DNA from: Marivita geojedonensis
Lineage (GTDB): Bacteria > Pseudomonadota > Alphaproteobacteria > Rhodobacterales > Rhodobacteraceae
DNA length: 54,299 bases
Direction of reading: 5' to 3'
NCBI RefSeq assembly: GCF_002115805.1
Contig: NZ_JFKC01000026.1
Span: forward strand, 1-54,299
Numbering within the stretch: the first letter of the stretch is position 1; each line of letters opens with the position of its first letter. Made by a program: the position numbers and the translations under genes. This document shows, one piece after another, positions 9,850 through 18,996 of this stretch. A model generated the notes under the pieces. The model made no database searches. It had not been told where the DNA came from and saw only the letters and a list, made by a program, of their open reading frames with translations.

Positions 9850-10167
9850 TCAGCCCTGCTTGTCAGTGACGTTGTCCTTGAAGGCTACTTCGAACGCTGC
9901 TTTCTGGGCGTCGGTCGCTTCGGTCTGATAGCGCGCCTTCCATTCGGACATCGGCATTCCGTAGAAGACCTCGCGCGCCTGTTCCTTGTCCATTTCGATG
10001 CCGCGCTCGTTCGCGGCTTCCTGATACCACCGGCTCAAACAGTTGCGGCAAAACCCGGCCAGGTTCATCATGTCGATGTTTTGCGCGTCGGGCCGATCCT
10101 CGATCAGGTGCTGGCGAAGGCGGCGGAATGCGGCGGCTTCGATTTCGAGTTTCGTCTGTTCGTCCAT
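9850..10167 (-). CDS. DUF1244 domain-containing protein
   Basis: A 105-residue cytoplasmic protein of the DUF1244 family, matched along its whole length: AAAFRRLRQHLIEDRPDAQNID, then LAGFCRNCLSRWYQEAANERG and EVFYGMPMSEWKARYQ. The conserved FCRNCLSRW contains two cysteines spaced CxxC. The start at 10167 has a GGAGGA ribosome-binding site; an upstream in-frame extension of 33 codons overlaps the neighbouring gene and is not family-like. It begins 16 bases after the N-formylglutamate amidohydrolase stop, so it is probably the second gene of that operon. Function unknown. Confidence 0.9.
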   Translation of the reverse strand: MDEQTKLEIEAAAFRRLRQHLIEDRPDAQNIDMMNLAGFCRNCLSRWYQEAANERGIEMDKEQAREVFYGMPMSEWKARYQTEATDAQKAAFEVAFKDNVTDKQG

Positions 10168-10183
10168 TCTTGCGTCCTCCGGA

Positions 10184-10921
10184 TCACTCTTTTGTCTGAG
10201 CCAGTGCCGCTTCCAGCATCGGCGCCAGTCGCGTACCCCATGCGGTCTGAGCCGCATCGGTCTCAATAAGGTCGTTTCTTAGTTCAATAAGTGTGTTCAG
10301 CCGCCCGTGATGCAAGGCATGCCGATCTATTGCGTCACCGGGCAGATGCCCCGGATAGGGTTCATTGCGCCCTACGACGAGATCGGGTTCGGCTTCCAGC
10401 GCTGCGATGAGCGGGTCCGAGAGGCGGCGATCATAGGCGTGCAGGATGCCAATGTGCCAAGGCCGGCTGGGTCTCGACTTGAGTTGCCGAGTGAACGAAT
10501 GCACCGCAACGATCACCGTGTCCTCACGGCGTGAGGCCAGCGCATTCAGCGCCTCATGGTAAGGACGGTAATAAGCGTTCAGTCTGCGTTCTTTTTCGGT
10601 GGCATCCGCGTTCCGGTTTCCAGGGATCACTGAGCCGTCGTAAAGCCGCATCAGCAGCGTGGGATCATCTTCCCCCCGGTTCGGATCAATGACCAGACGG
10701 GAGAAGTTTGACAGGATGGCCGGTGCGCCAAGCGCGTCCGCAATGGCGCGGGTCACACCCGCTGCACCCGGGTCGTAGGCGATGTGCCGGGTCATGTCGG
10801 CTTCGGGAAGCCCCAAATTGCCGCCGAGGTCCGGAGGCACGGTGTTGGTTGCATGGTCGCAGGTGATCAGCCAACGCGACTCGCGGTTCTCGCCATGAAT
10901 GAAATAGGGTAGGTACGTCAT
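10184..10921 (-). CDS. N-formylglutamate amidohydrolase family protein
   Basis: A 245-residue zinc amidohydrolase of the FGase/HutG-like family, which hydrolyses N-formylglutamate or related N-acyl amino acids. Motifs visible are ITCDHATN (metal ligand region), a YDPGAAGVTRA loop, the substrate-binding LVIDPNRGEDDPTL, and VAVHSFT. The start at 10921 is preceded by CGGGAGA at good spacing; longer frames to 11041 lack a ribosome-binding site. No hut genes are present nearby, so a role in histidine degradation is not supported by context. Divergent from pyk. Confidence 0.88.
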   Translation of the reverse strand: MTYLPYFIHGENRESRWLITCDHATNTVPPDLGGNLGLPEADMTRHIAYDPGAAGVTRAIADALGAPAILSNFSRLVIDPNRGEDDPTLLMRLYDGSVIPGNRNADATEKERRLNAYYRPYHEALNALASRREDTVIVAVHSFTRQLKSRPSRPWHIGILHAYDRRLSDPLIAALEAEPDLVVGRNEPYPGHLPGDAIDRHALHHGRLNTLIELRNDLIETDAAQTAWGTRLAPMLEAALAQTKE

Positions 10922-11076
10922 AGGTGTGTGATCTCCCGGACGCATCAGATAGTGGAGTTGCGCAGGAAATGGAAATGGGCAATAACCCGCACCTAAAGTT
11001 AGCGGTAACATAAGCGCCGCACTGATGCCCGCGAACAGCAAGTTCGCCCAAGTTAAGTTGAAGGACAGGTTTCCGA

Positions 11077-12522
11077 ATGAGACGTTTGCGGAATGTGAAA
11101 ATCGTGGCCACCCTTGGGCCGGCTTCCAGCAGCTATGAGATGATCCGCGCGCTGCACGAGGCCGGGGCGGATGTCTTTCGCTTGAACATGAGCCATGGCA
11201 GCCATGCCGAAATCGCCGAGCGGCATGCCATCATCCGGCAGGTCGAGAAGGACCTCAACAGCACGATCGGTATTCTGGCCGACCTTCAGGGGCCGAAGCT
11301 TCGCGTCGGTGTGTTCGCCAATGGCGCAGAAGATCTTGTCGAGGGCGCTTCGTTCCGGCTGGATCTGGCCGAGGAGGAAGGAACGGCTTCGCGGGTGACG
11401 CTCCCGCACCCCGAGATTTTCGCGGCTCTTGAACCTGGCGCACACTTGCTCGTGAACGACGGCAAGATCCGTTTGAAAGTCGAGAAATGCGGGTCCGACT
11501 TCGCGGATTGTGTCGTGGTGACGGGTGGGACGATTTCTAACCGCAAGGGTGTCAACGTGCCCGACGTGGTTCTTCCTTTGGCGGCGCTGTCCGAAAAGGA
11601 CCGTGAGGACCTGGAATTCGTGGCGGATATCGGTGTCGACTGGCTTGCCCTCAGCTTCGTTCAGCGGGCTCAGGACGTGATCGAGGCACGTGAACTCTGC
11701 AAGGGGCGGGCTGCGATCCTGTCCAAGATCGAGAAGCCCGCAGCGGTCAAGGCGTTTGATGAAATTCTCGAAGTCTCTGACGGCATCATGGTGGCGCGCG
11801 GTGATCTGGGTGTCGAACTGCCGGTGCAGAATGTGCCACCGATCCAGAAACGCCTGATCCGCCGCTGCCGCGCTGCGGCCAAGCCGGTGATTGTGGCGAC
11901 CCAGATGCTGGAGTCGATGATCGAGTCACCGATGCCGACCCGTGCGGAGGTGTCCGATGTGGCAACCGCGATCTACGAAGGCTCGGACGCGATCATGCTC
12001 TCTGCGGAATCGGCAGCGGGCGATTACCCGATTGAGGCTGTGACCACGATGAACAACGTGGCGGAAGAGGTCGAAAGCGACCCCACCTATACCGAGATCA
12101 TCGAGGCGTCCCGCGCCGCAAAACGTGCAACTGTTGCCGATGGGATCGTCGCCGCTGCGCGTGAAATCGCGGAAACCACGGATATCAAGGCGATCTGCTG
12201 CTTTACCTCTTCGGGGACAACCGCGCTTCTGACCGCGCGCGAACGCCCGCGCGTTCCGATCATCGCGATGACCAGCTCTGTGGGGACGGCGCGTCGTCTG
12301 TCGCTGACCTGGGGTACGAAATGCGTGATCACCGGTGATCTTGAGCGCTTCAAGCAGGCGGTCGTGAACGCGGCCCGTGCGGCCCGGTCCGGTGGATATG
12401 CTGATGAGAACGATCAGATCCTTGTGACTGCAGGTGTGCCGTTCAACACGCCGGGTACAACGAACATTCTTCGTGTGGCACCGTGCGACGAACGTTTGAT
12501 CTACAATACTGATCCGGAGTAA
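11077..12522 (+). CDS. pyk: Pyruvate kinase
   Basis: Pyruvate kinase of 481 residues, converting phosphoenolpyruvate and ADP to pyruvate and ATP. The A domain opens with VKIVATLGPASSSYEMI and RLNMSHGSH. The signature ILSKIEKPAAVKAFDEILE near residue 217 carries the catalytic Lys and metal-binding Glu, followed by IMVARGDLGVELP and the VATQMLESMI...RAEVSDVATAIYEGSDA block. The C domain spans roughly residues 350-478. Length is typical of the family. A small membrane-protein gene follows 33 bases downstream. Confidence 0.97.
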   Translation: MRRLRNVKIVATLGPASSSYEMIRALHEAGADVFRLNMSHGSHAEIAERHAIIRQVEKDLNSTIGILADLQGPKLRVGVFANGAEDLVEGASFRLDLAEEEGTASRVTLPHPEIFAALEPGAHLLVNDGKIRLKVEKCGSDFADCVVVTGGTISNRKGVNVPDVVLPLAALSEKDREDLEFVADIGVDWLALSFVQRAQDVIEARELCKGRAAILSKIEKPAAVKAFDEILEVSDGIMVARGDLGVELPVQNVPPIQKRLIRRCRAAAKPVIVATQMLESMIESPMPTRAEVSDVATAIYEGSDAIMLSAESAAGDYPIEAVTTMNNVAEEVESDPTYTEIIEASRAAKRATVADGIVAAAREIAETTDIKAICCFTSSGTTALLTARERPRVPIIAMTSSVGTARRLSLTWGTKCVITGDLERFKQAVVNAARAARSGGYADENDQILVTAGVPFNTPGTTNILRVAPCDERLIYNTDPE

Positions 12523-12555
12523 CCTTTCCCGCAGAGTAAAAAGTAGGGACAGGTT

Positions 12556-12777
12556 ATGGATCCTGACACGTTATTTGTTATCGGGCTTGCTCTTGGGGTG
12601 TTGTCCATCCCGGCGGTTGTGTCGTCTATCTCGAAGGGCGAACGCCCGCGGATTGCGACGATCACTCTTATGATCGCCGGGGCCATGGTGGTCTGGGCGA
12701 TCAGCAACAAAACGGGCGGCTATCCGATCGAGTCGATCCCGAAAGTCATCGCCAAGGTGATCAGCAGCTTTACCTGA
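12556..12777 (+). CDS. Small membrane protein of unknown function
   Basis: A 73-residue protein with two hydrophobic segments (about residues 6-24 and 37-50) separated by a short basic loop SKGERPRIA. It closely follows pyk, and an AGGGACAGG stretch precedes the ATG. I do not recognise a named family. The codon pattern matches its neighbours and similar short proteins are plausible in related genomes, so it is probably real. Confidence 0.6.
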   Translation: MDPDTLFVIGLALGVLSIPAVVSSISKGERPRIATITLMIAGAMVVWAISNKTGGYPIESIPKVIAKVISSFT

Positions 12778-12902
12778 CGCCTCCGGCTCAAAGCCTCTTG
12801 CATCACGGAGCGTCCCCGCCTATACGGCGCGCTCTACCCGTGCGGCCGGTCGAAATGGCATACCGAGTCGTGCGTTCACCGATCTGACGATAGGAGACGG
12901 AA

Positions 12903-13103
12903 ATGCCGAAGATGAAGACGAAGTCGAGCTGCAAAAAGCGGTTCAAGGTGACGGCCAAGGGCCGCATCAAAGCAGGTCAGGCAGGCAAACGCCACGGCAT
13001 GATCAAGCGCACCAACAAGTTCATCCGCGATGCGCGCGGAACCACCACGCTGTCGAAGGCTGATGAAGGTATCATCAAGCCGATGATGCCCTACGCGCGC
13101 TAA
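12903..13103 (+). CDS. rpmI: 50S ribosomal protein L35
   Basis: A 66-residue strongly basic protein with the L35 pattern [20 protein letters not shown], then [21 protein letters not shown]. It is a component of the large ribosomal subunit. It starts after a GGAGACGGAA ribosome-binding site and is followed 12 bases later by rplT, the usual order. infC, often upstream, is not here. The 125-base leader after the small membrane-protein gene shows no clear regulatory structure to me. Confidence 0.98.
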   Translation: MPKMKTKSSCKKRFKVTAKGRIKAGQAGKRHGMIKRTNKFIRDARGTTTLSKADEGIIKPMMPYAR

Positions 13104-13115
13104 GGAGGAATTGAC

Positions 13116-13481
13116 ATGTCCCGAGTAAAAGGCGGAACCACCACCCACGCCCGTCACAAGAAGGTCATCAAGGCCGCCAAAGGTTACTATGGCCGCCGCA
13201 AGAACACCTTCAAGGTTGCACGTCAGGCCGTCGATAAGGCGAACCAGTACGCCACACGCGACCGCAAGAATCGCAAGCGCAATTTCCGCGCGCTGTGGAT
13301 CCAGCGGATCAACGCGGCTGTGCGTCTGCATGACGAAGCGCTGACATATTCCCGTTTCATCAACGGCCTGAACCTGGCCGGAATCGAAGTGGACCGTAAA
13401 GTGCTGGCCGATCTGGCCGTGCACGAACCCGAAGCCTTTGGCGCGATTGTCGCACAGGCAAAAGGCGCTCTGGCCGCGTAA
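13116..13481 (+). CDS. rplT: 50S ribosomal protein L20
   Basis: A 121-residue large-subunit assembly protein. The basic N-terminal extension [37 protein letters not shown] and the globular [28 protein letters not shown] are diagnostic. A TAAGGAGG ribosome-binding site overlaps the rpmI stop. In other bacteria L20 represses its own operon by binding the mRNA; no such structure was identified here. A strong terminator follows. Confidence 0.98.
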   Translation: MSRVKGGTTTHARHKKVIKAAKGYYGRRKNTFKVARQAVDKANQYATRDRKNRKRNFRALWIQRINAAVRLHDEALTYSRFINGLNLAGIEVDRKVLADLAVHEPEAFGAIVAQAKGALAA

Positions 13482-13503
13482 GCGACCCGGAAAACCGAAT
13501 TCG

Positions 13504-13533
13504 AAAAGCCCCGCTGATTCAGCGGGGCTTTTT
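13504..13533 (+). terminator. Intrinsic terminator of rpmI-rplT
   Basis: A 13-bp perfect stem (AAAAGCCCCGCTG / CAGCGGGGCTTTT) with a 3-base ATT loop, ending in a T run, 22 bases after the rplT stop. Textbook rho-independent terminator. Confidence 0.93.
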
Positions 13534-13651
13534 CGTTTCAGACGCAACGATCCGGAAATCCGCCGGTCGCAAAGCAGGACGAAAGTTTCCCTAGCGTGAA
13601 ATCCGAGCTGTTGGCACTCTCAGAGCATAAAAATAAGCTCTGGGAGGAATT

Positions 13652-15451
13652 ATGCTCGACTCAACATTGACTGACACCACGCAGGCGTTTCTCGACGAAT
13701 TCGGGAAAGCACTGGAAGACGGCGACATCGCGCGTGCACGCGACATGTTCGCGGAGGATTGCTACTGGCGCGATCTCGTGACCTTCACCTGGAACATCAA
13801 AACCGTCGAAGGCAAGGATCAGGTCGAAGACATGCTGAAGCACCAGCTGTCCACGACCAAGCCGCACAATTGGGCGGTGGCGGAAGGCGAGGTCGTCACC
13901 GAGGACGGTGGCATCGTCACCGCATGGATCACCTTCGAAACTGAGGTGGCCCGCGGCTACGGCCTCATCCGTCTGCGCGACGGGAAGATCTGGACGCTTC
14001 TGACAACGATGGTGGAGCTCAAGGGCCACGAAGAGCCAAAGGGGTTCGACCGGCCGCTTGGCGCAAAGCACGGTGCGGGTAAGAACCGCACGACATGGAA
14101 GGAAGAACGCGAGAAGGAAGCAAAGGAACTGGGATATACCCAGCAACCCTATTGCCTGATCATCGGCGGAGGGCAGGGCGGCATCGCCCTTGGCGCGCGG
14201 CTCCGGCAACTGGGCGTGCCGACCATCATCGTCGAACGTAACGAACGACCCGGAGACAGCTGGCGCAACCGCTACAAGTCGCTCTGCCTGCATGACCCGG
14301 TCTGGTACGACCATCTGCCTTACATCAAGTTCCCCGAGAACTGGCCAGTCTTTGCACCGAAGGACAAGATCGGTGATTGGCTTGAGATGTACACCAAGGT
14401 GATGGAGCTGAATTACTGGACCCGCACCACGGCCAAGTCCGCGACGTATGACGAGGCCAAGAAGGAATGGACCGTTGTGGTGGACCGGGATGGCGAAGAG
14501 GTCACGCTGCGCCCCAAGCAACTTGTGATGGCGACGGGCATGTCCGGCAAGGCGCGTATTCCCGACTTCCCCGGCATGCACAAATTCAAGGGCGACATCC
14601 ATCATTCGTCGCAGCACCCCGGACCGGATCGGTACACGGGCAAGAAATGCGTTGTCGTCGGGTCCAACAATTCGGCCCACGACATCTGCGCGGCCTTGTG
14701 GGAACACGATGCAGACGTAACGATGGTGCAGCGGTCCTCCACTCATATCGTGCGGTCTGACACTCTGATGGAGATCGGGCTGGGTGATCTTTACTCCGAA
14801 CGGGCCGTCAACGCGGGAATGACCACCGAGAAGGCGGATCTGATCTTTGCGTCCTTGCCCTATGCGATCCTGCATGAATTCCAGATCCCGGCCTATGCCG
14901 CGATGAAAGAGCAGGACAAGGAATTCTACGAGGGACTCGAGAAAGCGGGTTTCTGGCTCGATTGGGGCGACGACGACTCGGGCCTCTTCATGAAGTACCT
15001 GCGGCGCGGGTCTGGCTATTATATCGACGTGGGCGCGAGCCAGCTCATCATCGACGGTGAGATCAAGCTCAAGCGCGGGCAGGTGACCGAGATCGTCGAA
15101 GACGGGCTTATTCTCGATACTGGTGAAAAGCTCGAGGCCGATCTGATCGTGTTGGCGACCGGCTACAATTCCATGAACGGTTGGGTGGCCGACCTGATGG
15201 GGCAGGAGATGGCCGACAAGGTCGGCAAGGTCTGGGGGCTTGGTTCTGACACGACCAAAGACCCCGGTCCGTGGGAAGGCGAGCAGCGCAATATGTGGAA
15301 ACCGACGCAACAGGAGAACCTTTGGTTCCACGGCGGAAACCTGCATCAGTCGCGGCACTATTCGCAGTTCCTTTCACTCCAGATCAAAGCCCGCATGGAG
15401 GGTATCCCGACCCCGGTCTATGGGTTGCAGGAGGTATACCACACGTCATGA
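13652..15451 (+). CDS. NTF2-like domain fused to flavin-containing monooxygenase
   Basis: A 599-residue two-part protein. Residues ~1-130 look like a SnoaL/NTF2-type cone domain (LDEFGKALEDGDIARARDMF ... YGLIRLRDGKIW). The rest is an FAD/NAD(P)-dependent group B monooxygenase-like enzyme: FAD motif IIGGGQGGIALGARL at about 171-185, an RPGDSWRNRYKSLCLHDP substrate/FAD contact stretch, a second nucleotide motif VVVGSNNSAHDIC near 335, and the ATGYNSM motif near residue 505. The closest general class is YUCCA-like/flavin-containing monooxygenases; the substrate is unknown. It has a GGGAGGAAT ribosome-binding site and its own terminator hairpin, so it is probably monocistronic. Confidence 0.88.
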   Translation: MLDSTLTDTTQAFLDEFGKALEDGDIARARDMFAEDCYWRDLVTFTWNIKTVEGKDQVEDMLKHQLSTTKPHNWAVAEGEVVTEDGGIVTAWITFETEVARGYGLIRLRDGKIWTLLTTMVELKGHEEPKGFDRPLGAKHGAGKNRTTWKEEREKEAKELGYTQQPYCLIIGGGQGGIALGARLRQLGVPTIIVERNERPGDSWRNRYKSLCLHDPVWYDHLPYIKFPENWPVFAPKDKIGDWLEMYTKVMELNYWTRTTAKSATYDEAKKEWTVVVDRDGEEVTLRPKQLVMATGMSGKARIPDFPGMHKFKGDIHHSSQHPGPDRYTGKKCVVVGSNNSAHDICAALWEHDADVTMVQRSSTHIVRSDTLMEIGLGDLYSERAVNAGMTTEKADLIFASLPYAILHEFQIPAYAAMKEQDKEFYEGLEKAGFWLDWGDDDSGLFMKYLRRGSGYYIDVGASQLIIDGEIKLKRGQVTEIVEDGLILDTGEKLEADLIVLATGYNSMNGWVADLMGQEMADKVGKVWGLGSDTTKDPGPWEGEQRNMWKPTQQENLWFHGGNLHQSRHYSQFLSLQIKARMEGIPTPVYGLQEVYHTS

Positions 15452-15457
15452 TCCAGC

Positions 15458-15485
15458 TTGGGGCGGGTCTTTCGGCCCGCCCCAA
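15458..15485 (+). terminator. Hairpin after the flavin monooxygenase gene
   Basis: A 10-bp perfect stem (TTGGGGCGGG / CCCGCCCCAA) with an 8-base loop, starting 6 bases after the monooxygenase stop. There is no T run, so termination efficiency is uncertain, but position and symmetry fit a terminator. Confidence 0.55.
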
Positions 15486-15546
15486 TGCACGCAGTCGTGA
15501 AAGCGCCAAACTGGACAGATGGCGGCACGGCATTACACACAACACC

Positions 15547-16524
15547 ATGTTCAACCGCCGAACCTTTGTGACGACGACCGCCGCCGCGCTGACCGCACCG
15601 TTCCTGGCGCGGGCGCAATCCAACATTCTTCAAGGCGCTATTTCTGCTTTACCGCAACTTCATTCGATTCAGGTTCTTCGCGGAGAAGATACGGTTTTCG
15701 CAGAGGCTCCGCGAGGTCCGGGGCTTGATCGGCTGACCAACATCAAATCCTGCTCCAAGAGCATCGTTGCGCTCTTGCTGGGCGCAGCCATAGATCGTGG
15801 TGACGTTCCATCGGTCGCGGCAACGCTGGCGGAGACCGCACCGAGCATCCTTCCTGCAAACGCCACGCCGGGGGCGGGAGAGATCACCTTGGAAGACCTC
15901 GTCACGCTGCGCGCTGGTCTCGAACGCACTTCGGGCCCCAACTATGGCGCTTGGGTCAGTTCCCGCAACTGGCTGGCAGATGCGCTGACCCGGCCAATGG
16001 TGGCCGAACCGGGCGGTCAGATGCTGTATTCCACCGGATCGACCCATATCCTTGGCGCGGCATTGGCAGAAGCCACGGGGCAAAGCCTGCTGGCGCAGGC
16101 GCGCGAACGGCTGGGTCGCCCCTTGGGCATAGAGATCCCGCCTTGGACGCGCGATCCTCAGGGCTACTACATGGGCGGGAACGAGATGGCTTTGCGCCCC
16201 ACGGCAATGCTTAAGATTGCGAAACTGATGCGTGATGGCGGGCTGTACGATGGCGCGCAGGTGATCCCGGAAACCTGGGTTGATGCGTCAGTCCAACCTT
16301 ATGCGCGCTCCCCTTGGTCAGGCCTTTCCTATGGCTACGGCTGGTTCCTGTCACCCTCGGGCTACACACTTGCGCGGGGATATGGGGGCCAGATCATTGC
16401 TGCCCATGCCGGGCGCAATCTTGCCGTAGCCATCACGTCCGATCCGACCCAACCGGCGCGGTCCGGTGGCTATTTCGGCGATCTGATGCGCCTGTTGGAT
16501 GGGCCGGTGCTGGCGCTGGGCTGA
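15547..16524 (+). CDS. Exported serine hydrolase (beta-lactamase/class C family)
   Basis: A 325-residue secreted enzyme. The chosen ATG gives an export signal MFNRRTFVTTTAAALTAPFLARA with an RR pair, possibly Tat-dependent, cleaved near ARA. The nucleophile motif SxxK is SCSK (residues ~63-66), with a YxT/S element (YSTGST, ~160) and a GYGWF...GGQIIAAHAGRNL region at the C-terminal end resembling the KTG-like strand. This is the fold of class C beta-lactamases, esterases and 6-aminohexanoate-dimer hydrolases; the substrate cannot be assigned. The frame is open upstream into the monooxygenase gene, but only this ATG yields a signal peptide. Confidence 0.82.
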   Translation: MFNRRTFVTTTAAALTAPFLARAQSNILQGAISALPQLHSIQVLRGEDTVFAEAPRGPGLDRLTNIKSCSKSIVALLLGAAIDRGDVPSVAATLAETAPSILPANATPGAGEITLEDLVTLRAGLERTSGPNYGAWVSSRNWLADALTRPMVAEPGGQMLYSTGSTHILGAALAEATGQSLLAQARERLGRPLGIEIPPWTRDPQGYYMGGNEMALRPTAMLKIAKLMRDGGLYDGAQVIPETWVDASVQPYARSPWSGLSYGYGWFLSPSGYTLARGYGGQIIAAHAGRNLAVAITSDPTQPARSGGYFGDLMRLLDGPVLALG

Positions 16525-16593
16525 GACGAACGCCACTTGCCTTCGATCAAACCACGCGCAACATGGGCGCATCCTCAGTCTTGCGGAGACACC

Positions 16594-18078
16594 ATGACTT
16601 CTGTGCCTCTCTGGTTGCTCGTCGCGTTGCAGGCGACGGTTTCTGCGGCCTCGATGGTGGTTGAGATCGTCGCCGGGCGTATGCTCGCACCCTATGTTGG
16701 AATGTCGCTCTATACGTGGACGTCGGTAATTGCGGTGGTTCTCGCAGGGTTTTCGGCAGGCCACTGGTGGGGTGGACGCCTGGCCGACCGGTCCGGCATC
16801 AGTCCGCTGGCCGCAACAGGATGGGCGTTGGTCGCTGCTGCCGTGACGACAGCGCTGGCCAGCGTTGCCCTGCGTGCCGCGGCCGGTCCCGTTCTGACGG
16901 CCTTTCCACAACCCGTCTGGGGCATTACCGGCCTCACGCTTGCAGCATTCTTTCTGCCATCTCTTTTTGCCGGTATTCCGGCGCCTTTGCTCACGCAGGT
17001 CTCCCTGTCGGGGCCAGCCCGGCAGGGGCAGGCATTGGGCGCAATGTTCGCCTCGGGGGCCATCGGCGCCATTCTGGGCACCCTTCTGGCCGGGTTTGTT
17101 TTCATTTCGTGGTTGGGCAGCCTGCGTACCCTTGCAACCGTGACTGTTGTTTATGCGATTGGTGCAGCACTCTGTTTCATCCTTGCCAGACGGCTGCGCA
17201 CTGTGCAGGGCGCGACCCTGCTTGGTCTTGCCGCCTTGGCGTTCGGCACGGCGATGTCCTCGGGGCCCTGTACCGTCGAAAGCCGGTATTTCTGTCTGCA
17301 GACCGTCGATGTCTCGGCCGATCCGTCCCAGCCAACCCGCGCAATGGTGATTGATCACCTCGTTCACGGCATTTCAGCAGTAAACGCGCCGGAGATCATG
17401 TTTACGGATCATGCCGCGATGTTGGACGCCCTGACGCGCCTGCGTGCTCCGGTGGCTGATCCATCCAGTTTCCTGATCGGTGGCGGAAACTATGCGCTGC
17501 CGCGCGCCTTTGCGGCGCGCGGGCGCACGAAGACTACCGTTGCTGAGATTGATCCGGACGTCACTGCGCTGGCCCAACGGGACTTCTGGTTTGACCCCGC
17601 AAGTGCCACGGTCAAGCATATTGATGCCCGCCGCGCGCTGCTGACCGACCAGACGCAATATGACGTGATCATCGGTGATGCCTTCACCGACACAGCCGTT
17701 CCCCAGCATTTGGTTACACGCGAATTCTTTGAACTCATCCGGACGCGCCTGACCGAAAACGGCAGCTATCTGATGAACGTGATCGACTATTCCGACCGTA
17801 TGCACGCGGTTGGAAGTCTGGTCGCCACGCTTCGGGATGTGTTTCCCGTGGTGGAAGTCTGGACCGAGGCGCGGCGTCCGGAAGAGAGTGAACGCATCGT
17901 CATGGTGATCGCTGCTGGCTGGACGGAGACCACCACGGACAGCTTTTCCGTGCCAGCACCCGAACGCACCAGGTTTGCCGCGCTGGGACCGGCCTTCGTG
18001 GACAGGCTGGCCTCATCCGGAACCCTGTTGACCGATGACTACGCCCCGATAGATCGATTGGTCGGGCCGCGGGATTAG
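16594..18078 (+). CDS. Fused multi-pass membrane / spermidine synthase-like protein
   Basis: A 494-residue protein: an N-terminal membrane domain of about seven helices (residues ~1-215, including the MVVEIVAGRMLAPYVGMSLYTWTSV signature, shown here as VEIVAGRMLAPYVG) and a C-terminal aminopropyltransferase-like Rossmann domain (SFLIGGGNYALPRAFA, VAEIDPDVTALA, YDVIIGDAFTDTAVPQHL). This is the common 'fused MFS/spermidine synthase' arrangement. True spermidine synthase activity is not assured because the polyamine-pocket residues differ between such proteins. The ATG at 16594 follows GCGGAGAC. Confidence 0.88.
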   Translation: MTSVPLWLLVALQATVSAASMVVEIVAGRMLAPYVGMSLYTWTSVIAVVLAGFSAGHWWGGRLADRSGISPLAATGWALVAAAVTTALASVALRAAAGPVLTAFPQPVWGITGLTLAAFFLPSLFAGIPAPLLTQVSLSGPARQGQALGAMFASGAIGAILGTLLAGFVFISWLGSLRTLATVTVVYAIGAALCFILARRLRTVQGATLLGLAALAFGTAMSSGPCTVESRYFCLQTVDVSADPSQPTRAMVIDHLVHGISAVNAPEIMFTDHAAMLDALTRLRAPVADPSSFLIGGGNYALPRAFAARGRTKTTVAEIDPDVTALAQRDFWFDPASATVKHIDARRALLTDQTQYDVIIGDAFTDTAVPQHLVTREFFELIRTRLTENGSYLMNVIDYSDRMHAVGSLVATLRDVFPVVEVWTEARRPEESERIVMVIAAGWTETTTDSFSVPAPERTRFAALGPAFVDRLASSGTLLTDDYAPIDRLVGPRD

Positions 18079-18118
18079 GACGTCTTGCGCGACCGGCGCG
18101 CTTGGGTATCATCTTATG

Positions 18119-18153
18119 GGTGCAATTCGTGCTATACATAAATCTTCTGCACC
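18119..18153 (+). promoter_or_regulatory. Inverted repeat upstream of HTH regulator
   Basis: GGTGCA (18119-18124) and TGCACC (18148-18153) form inverted 6-bp arms separated by 23 bases that contain a -10-like TATACA (18134-18139). It lies about 50 bases before the regulator start at 18202, so it may be an autoregulatory operator. Suggestive only. Confidence 0.3.
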
Positions 18154-18201
18154 TTTACGAATATGATCAAACGGAATGAACGCCCTGCCTCGGAAGGACG
18201 C

Positions 18202-18996
18202 ATGCCAGTAGCTGTAACCGAACGTGACGTGTTGAATACTTTCAAAGCGAACCTCAGGGGCATCCTGAAGTCGCAGAACTTGTCAGAGGCCGAGTTGTCA
18301 CGGCGTGCCGGTTACAAGGAAGACGATGCCGTCACCGTTATGATGCAGGGTGACAGCCTGCCGAACATGGCGACACCGGTCAGACTTGCCGACGCGCTTG
18401 GCGTTCCGGTCGAAGCGCTTTTCCGGGATCGGCAGCAACACCTTCAGGAGGAATTCGAGGCGCTGCCCGTGATGGAAGTGGATCGTCAGTCGGCGCGCCT
18501 TTTGTCGGCGGTGTTCAAAGCGACAGAGCGTTCACTGGACAAAATCGGTGATCGGCCGACTCTCGACTCGATCATTTCGTGGTGGAAAGAGACCGATGGC
18601 GATCTGGCCCGAAGCAGTCAGATTTCCCCGCATTTCGATCTGGTCAGCGCAGCGCAGGCCCTGAGCGCGATCCCGAAAATTCACCATGTGGGAGCGTTGG
18701 GACTTTCGGCGACCACGCTCGGTTCTGCTGAAAACGCCCGGCTTGAACGCTTCCTTGAAACCCTGAGCAAATCCGATCTTCAGGAACTCAACGGTCACAT
18801 TCGCACCGTCGCTCATTCCGGGGTTGGAATGATCACCCCGCTCAAGCGGATCGTCCCATTTCCCGAGACGAAAGAAGCCGTCGAGGTCAGCTTTGTCCGC
18901 CTCATGCTGCCCGTCCGGAATGACGATGGTGCGCTTTTTGTTCTGAACTATTCCACCCTTCTGAGCGAATCCGCTCCCAGAAGGGAAGAGGGGTGA
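18202..18996 (+). CDS. HTH (XRE-type) transcriptional regulator with PAS-like C-terminal domain
   Basis: About 264 residues. An N-terminal Cro/CI-type helix-turn-helix (LRGILKSQNLSEAELSRRAG ... VRLADALGVPVEALF) is followed by a ~150-residue domain (FDLVSAAQALSAIPKIHHVG to the C-terminus) with the alternating pattern of a PAS-like sensor; I cannot name its ligand. The start at 18202 is chosen for its GGAAGGA ribosome-binding site; an in-frame ATG at 18163 has none. Its 3' end overlaps the convergent minus-strand gene by 49 bases. Confidence 0.78.
   Translation: MPVAVTERDVLNTFKANLRGILKSQNLSEAELSRRAGYKEDDAVTVMMQGDSLPNMATPVRLADALGVPVEALFRDRQQHLQEEFEALPVMEVDRQSARLLSAVFKATERSLDKIGDRPTLDSIISWWKETDGDLARSSQISPHFDLVSAAQALSAIPKIHHVGALGLSATTLGSAENARLERFLETLSKSDLQELNGHIRTVAHSGVGMITPLKRIVPFPETKEAVEVSFVRLMLPVRNDDGALFVLNYSTLLSESAPRREEG

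Noticed and set aside
13661-15358. A 565-codon open frame antisense to the flavin monooxygenase gene
   Set aside because: The plus-strand frame has clear FAD and nucleotide motifs; the antisense frame has no family features and is a GC-skew shadow.
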